The translations under genes were made by a program, and so were the position numbers. Below are positions 5,410 to 6,209 of a DNA stretch of 6,209 nucleotides, in pieces. The notes below the pieces were generated by a model that saw only the letters and a list, made by a program, of their open reading frames with translations, had not been told where the DNA came from and made no database searches. Within the stretch, counting starts at the first letter, position 1, and every line of letters starts with the position of its first letter. The DNA comes from an uncultured Megamonas sp. (lineage in GTDB: Bacteria; Bacillota; Negativicutes; Selenomonadales; Selenomonadaceae): NCBI GenBank assembly GCA_900554895.1, contig USIX01000133.1, forward strand, positions 1 to 6,209, written 5' to 3'.

Positions 5410-5721
5410 TCATTTTTTTAGCAACTGATAAAGGTTGATAATTTCTGTTGTTACGTCTTTTAAAGTATACGTAGTCATTAAATAATCCTGAGCATGAGAA
5501 ATCAGTACGTTGAAAGCCAGTTTTTCACCATTAGCTTCACGAGTCAAAAGTTCCTGTGTTTGCAATTTATGTGCCTGCTGAAGCTGCTGGGAGGCTTTAT
5601 CGATTAAAGCTTGCGTTTCAAAAAATTTCCCTTCGTGTGCAAGTTTCAGTGCTTTTTGCAGTTCAGCCTTAGCATCTCCTGCTAAAGAAATGATTTCAAA
5701 TGCCGTTTTTTCCGTATTCAT
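5410..5721 (-). CDS. PTS lactose/cellobiose-type EIIA, stand-alone (IIA-1)
   Basis: This 103-residue LacF/ChbA-type IIA is 91/103 identical to IIA-2 by direct comparison. It keeps LISHAQDYLMTTYTLKD with the phosphorylatable His76 and Asp79, so it should accept phosphate from HPr. I chose the ATG at 5721: it has AGAAAGGA 7 nt upstream and gives the same MNTEK start as IIA-2. An ATG at 5745 overlapping the previous gene's stop codon would add MIGRKDFI, with no homologous counterpart. It follows the IolH-like gene after about 20 nt, so the two are cotranscribed, and a strong terminator follows. No IIB or IIC is encoded nearby. Differences from IIA-2 cluster in the early loop (about 29-45) and near the C-terminus, with the active-site region unchanged. 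Its role is unknown; regulatory coupling to PTS state is the favoured inference. Confidence 0.92.
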   Translation of the reverse strand: MNTEKTAFEIISLAGDAKAELQKALKLAHEGKFFETQALIDKASQQLQQAHKLQTQELLTREANGEKLAFNVLISHAQDYLMTTYTLKDVTTEIINLYQLLKK

Positions 5722-5741
5722 GATAAAATCCTTTCTGCCAA

Positions 5742-6209
5742 TCATTTGTTAAGCAATTCACGTTTAATGCGTTCCAGTGCCTGCGGTGCCTGCTCATCCA
5801 TTTTTTCCGGGAAGCCGAAGTACGATACGCAGGCGATGTTGTCGCCGCCCACTTTCGGCGCATCAGGTTCTAACTGTTTATTGGCAAAATCCATTTCTCT
5901 GAGTGTTTCAAAGATACCGTCGAAATCAACGTCGCCTTCACCCATGGCGAGATGCTGATGAATTGTAGCATCCGCTCTGCCTCTGGCGTTTAGGAACGGC
6001 GGATTTAAGATGTAGCGGCAGTCGAGCGTCTGGTTGAATGTATCGGCAAACAGTACGTGTGTCAGTTCATCACCGGCGTAGCGGAGCATGGAGCGGACGT
6101 CGCCCTTGCCCTGGTCGTAGAAGAAGCCGTGCGGCGAGGAATATACGTAGCCGAGATTTTTGGAACGGAATGATTTCACCATATCGCACGTTTCATTGTT
6201 CAGTTCGCA
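5742..6209 (-). CDS. Sugar phosphate isomerase/epimerase, IolH-like, 3' part only
   Basis: The frame is open from the window edge to the TGA at 5744-5742, giving the last 155 residues of a protein usually about 290 long. An internal ATG at 6182 is not the start, since coding continues upstream (CELNNETCD before MVKSF). The sequence matches the C-terminal half of the IolH/IolE TIM-barrel group: SSPHGFFYDQGKGDVRSMLRY, then HVLFADTFNQT, RYILNPPF..., HQHLAMGEGDVDFDGIFETL and a final CVSYFGFPEKMDE. The HVLFADTFN and GEGDVDF segments belong to the region that shapes the metal and substrate site in this fold. IolH itself has no firmly settled reaction; IolE dehydrates 2-keto-myo-inositol. I favour IolH-like on the NPP...HQHL...GEGDVD pattern. 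It heads into IIA-1. It may be a paralog of the isomerase begun at 367, but the two fragments cover different halves and cannot be compared directly. Confidence 0.88.
   Translation of the reverse strand, partial: CELNNETCDMVKSFRSKNLGYVYSSPHGFFYDQGKGDVRSMLRYAGDELTHVLFADTFNQTLDCRYILNPPFLNARGRADATIHQHLAMGEGDVDFDGIFETLREMDFANKQLEPDAPKVGGDNIACVSYFGFPEKMDEQAPQALERIKRELLNK

Noticed and set aside
5722..5745. Upstream start for IIA-1 overlapping the isomerase stop codon
   Set aside because: It adds eight residues with no counterpart in IIA-2, while the ATG at 5721 has a strong ribosome binding site and gives the conserved MNTEK start.
1..6209. Search for tRNA, rRNA, CRISPR arrays, insertion sequences, phage genes or attachment sites
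   Set aside because: Nothing of these kinds was seen. The duplicated IIA and AraC genes lack transposase genes or terminal inverted repeats around them.

Overview
All recognisable genes in this window lie on the minus strand, so the biological order runs from high to low coordinates. AT-rich intergenic DNA, AGGAGG-like ribosome binding sites, hairpin-plus-U-tract terminators and single-domain lactose-type PTS IIA proteins point to a low-to-mid GC member of the Bacillota. A gut-type Negativicutes relative is my best guess, but nothing here fixes the genus. The gene content (IolH/IolE-like TIM-barrel proteins, a sugar-porter MFS transporter of the IolT type, a Gfo/Idh/MocA dehydrogenase remnant) suggests uptake and oxidation or isomerisation of myo-inositol or a similar cyclitol or sugar. 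The exact substrate is inferred.

Layout in direction of transcription: (1) 6209-5742, the 3' part of an IolH-like isomerase/epimerase, overlapping (2) IIA-1 at 5721-5410, followed by a strong terminator. (3) AraC-1 at 5253-4390, with its own terminator. (4) Promoter P3, then a broken hybrid gene at 4145-3760 in which the N-terminus of an Idh-type dehydrogenase runs into the C-terminus of a third IIA, then a terminator. (5) Promoter P2, the MFS transporter at 3409-1997 and IIA-2 at 1962-1651, then a terminator. (6) AraC-2 at 1451-597, then a terminator. (7) Promoter P1 and the 5' part of a second TIM-barrel isomerase at 367-1, which runs off the window.

The locus looks modular. Every metabolic or transport unit whose 3' end is visible finishes with a lactose-family PTS IIA cistron, although no IIB or IIC gene is present and the only complete transporter is not a PTS permease. 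Two paralogous cupin-AraC regulators sit between the units.

Three promoters share one geometry: a distal motif, 52-53 bp to a proximal motif, then exactly 36 bp to a TATAAT box with no good -35 box. This suggests a common AraC-type activator. The working hypothesis is a cyclitol/sugar regulon in which AraC paralogs switch on each unit and the stand-alone IIA proteins link the units to PTS phosphorylation state. The first part rests on sequence patterns; the second is inference from gene context.
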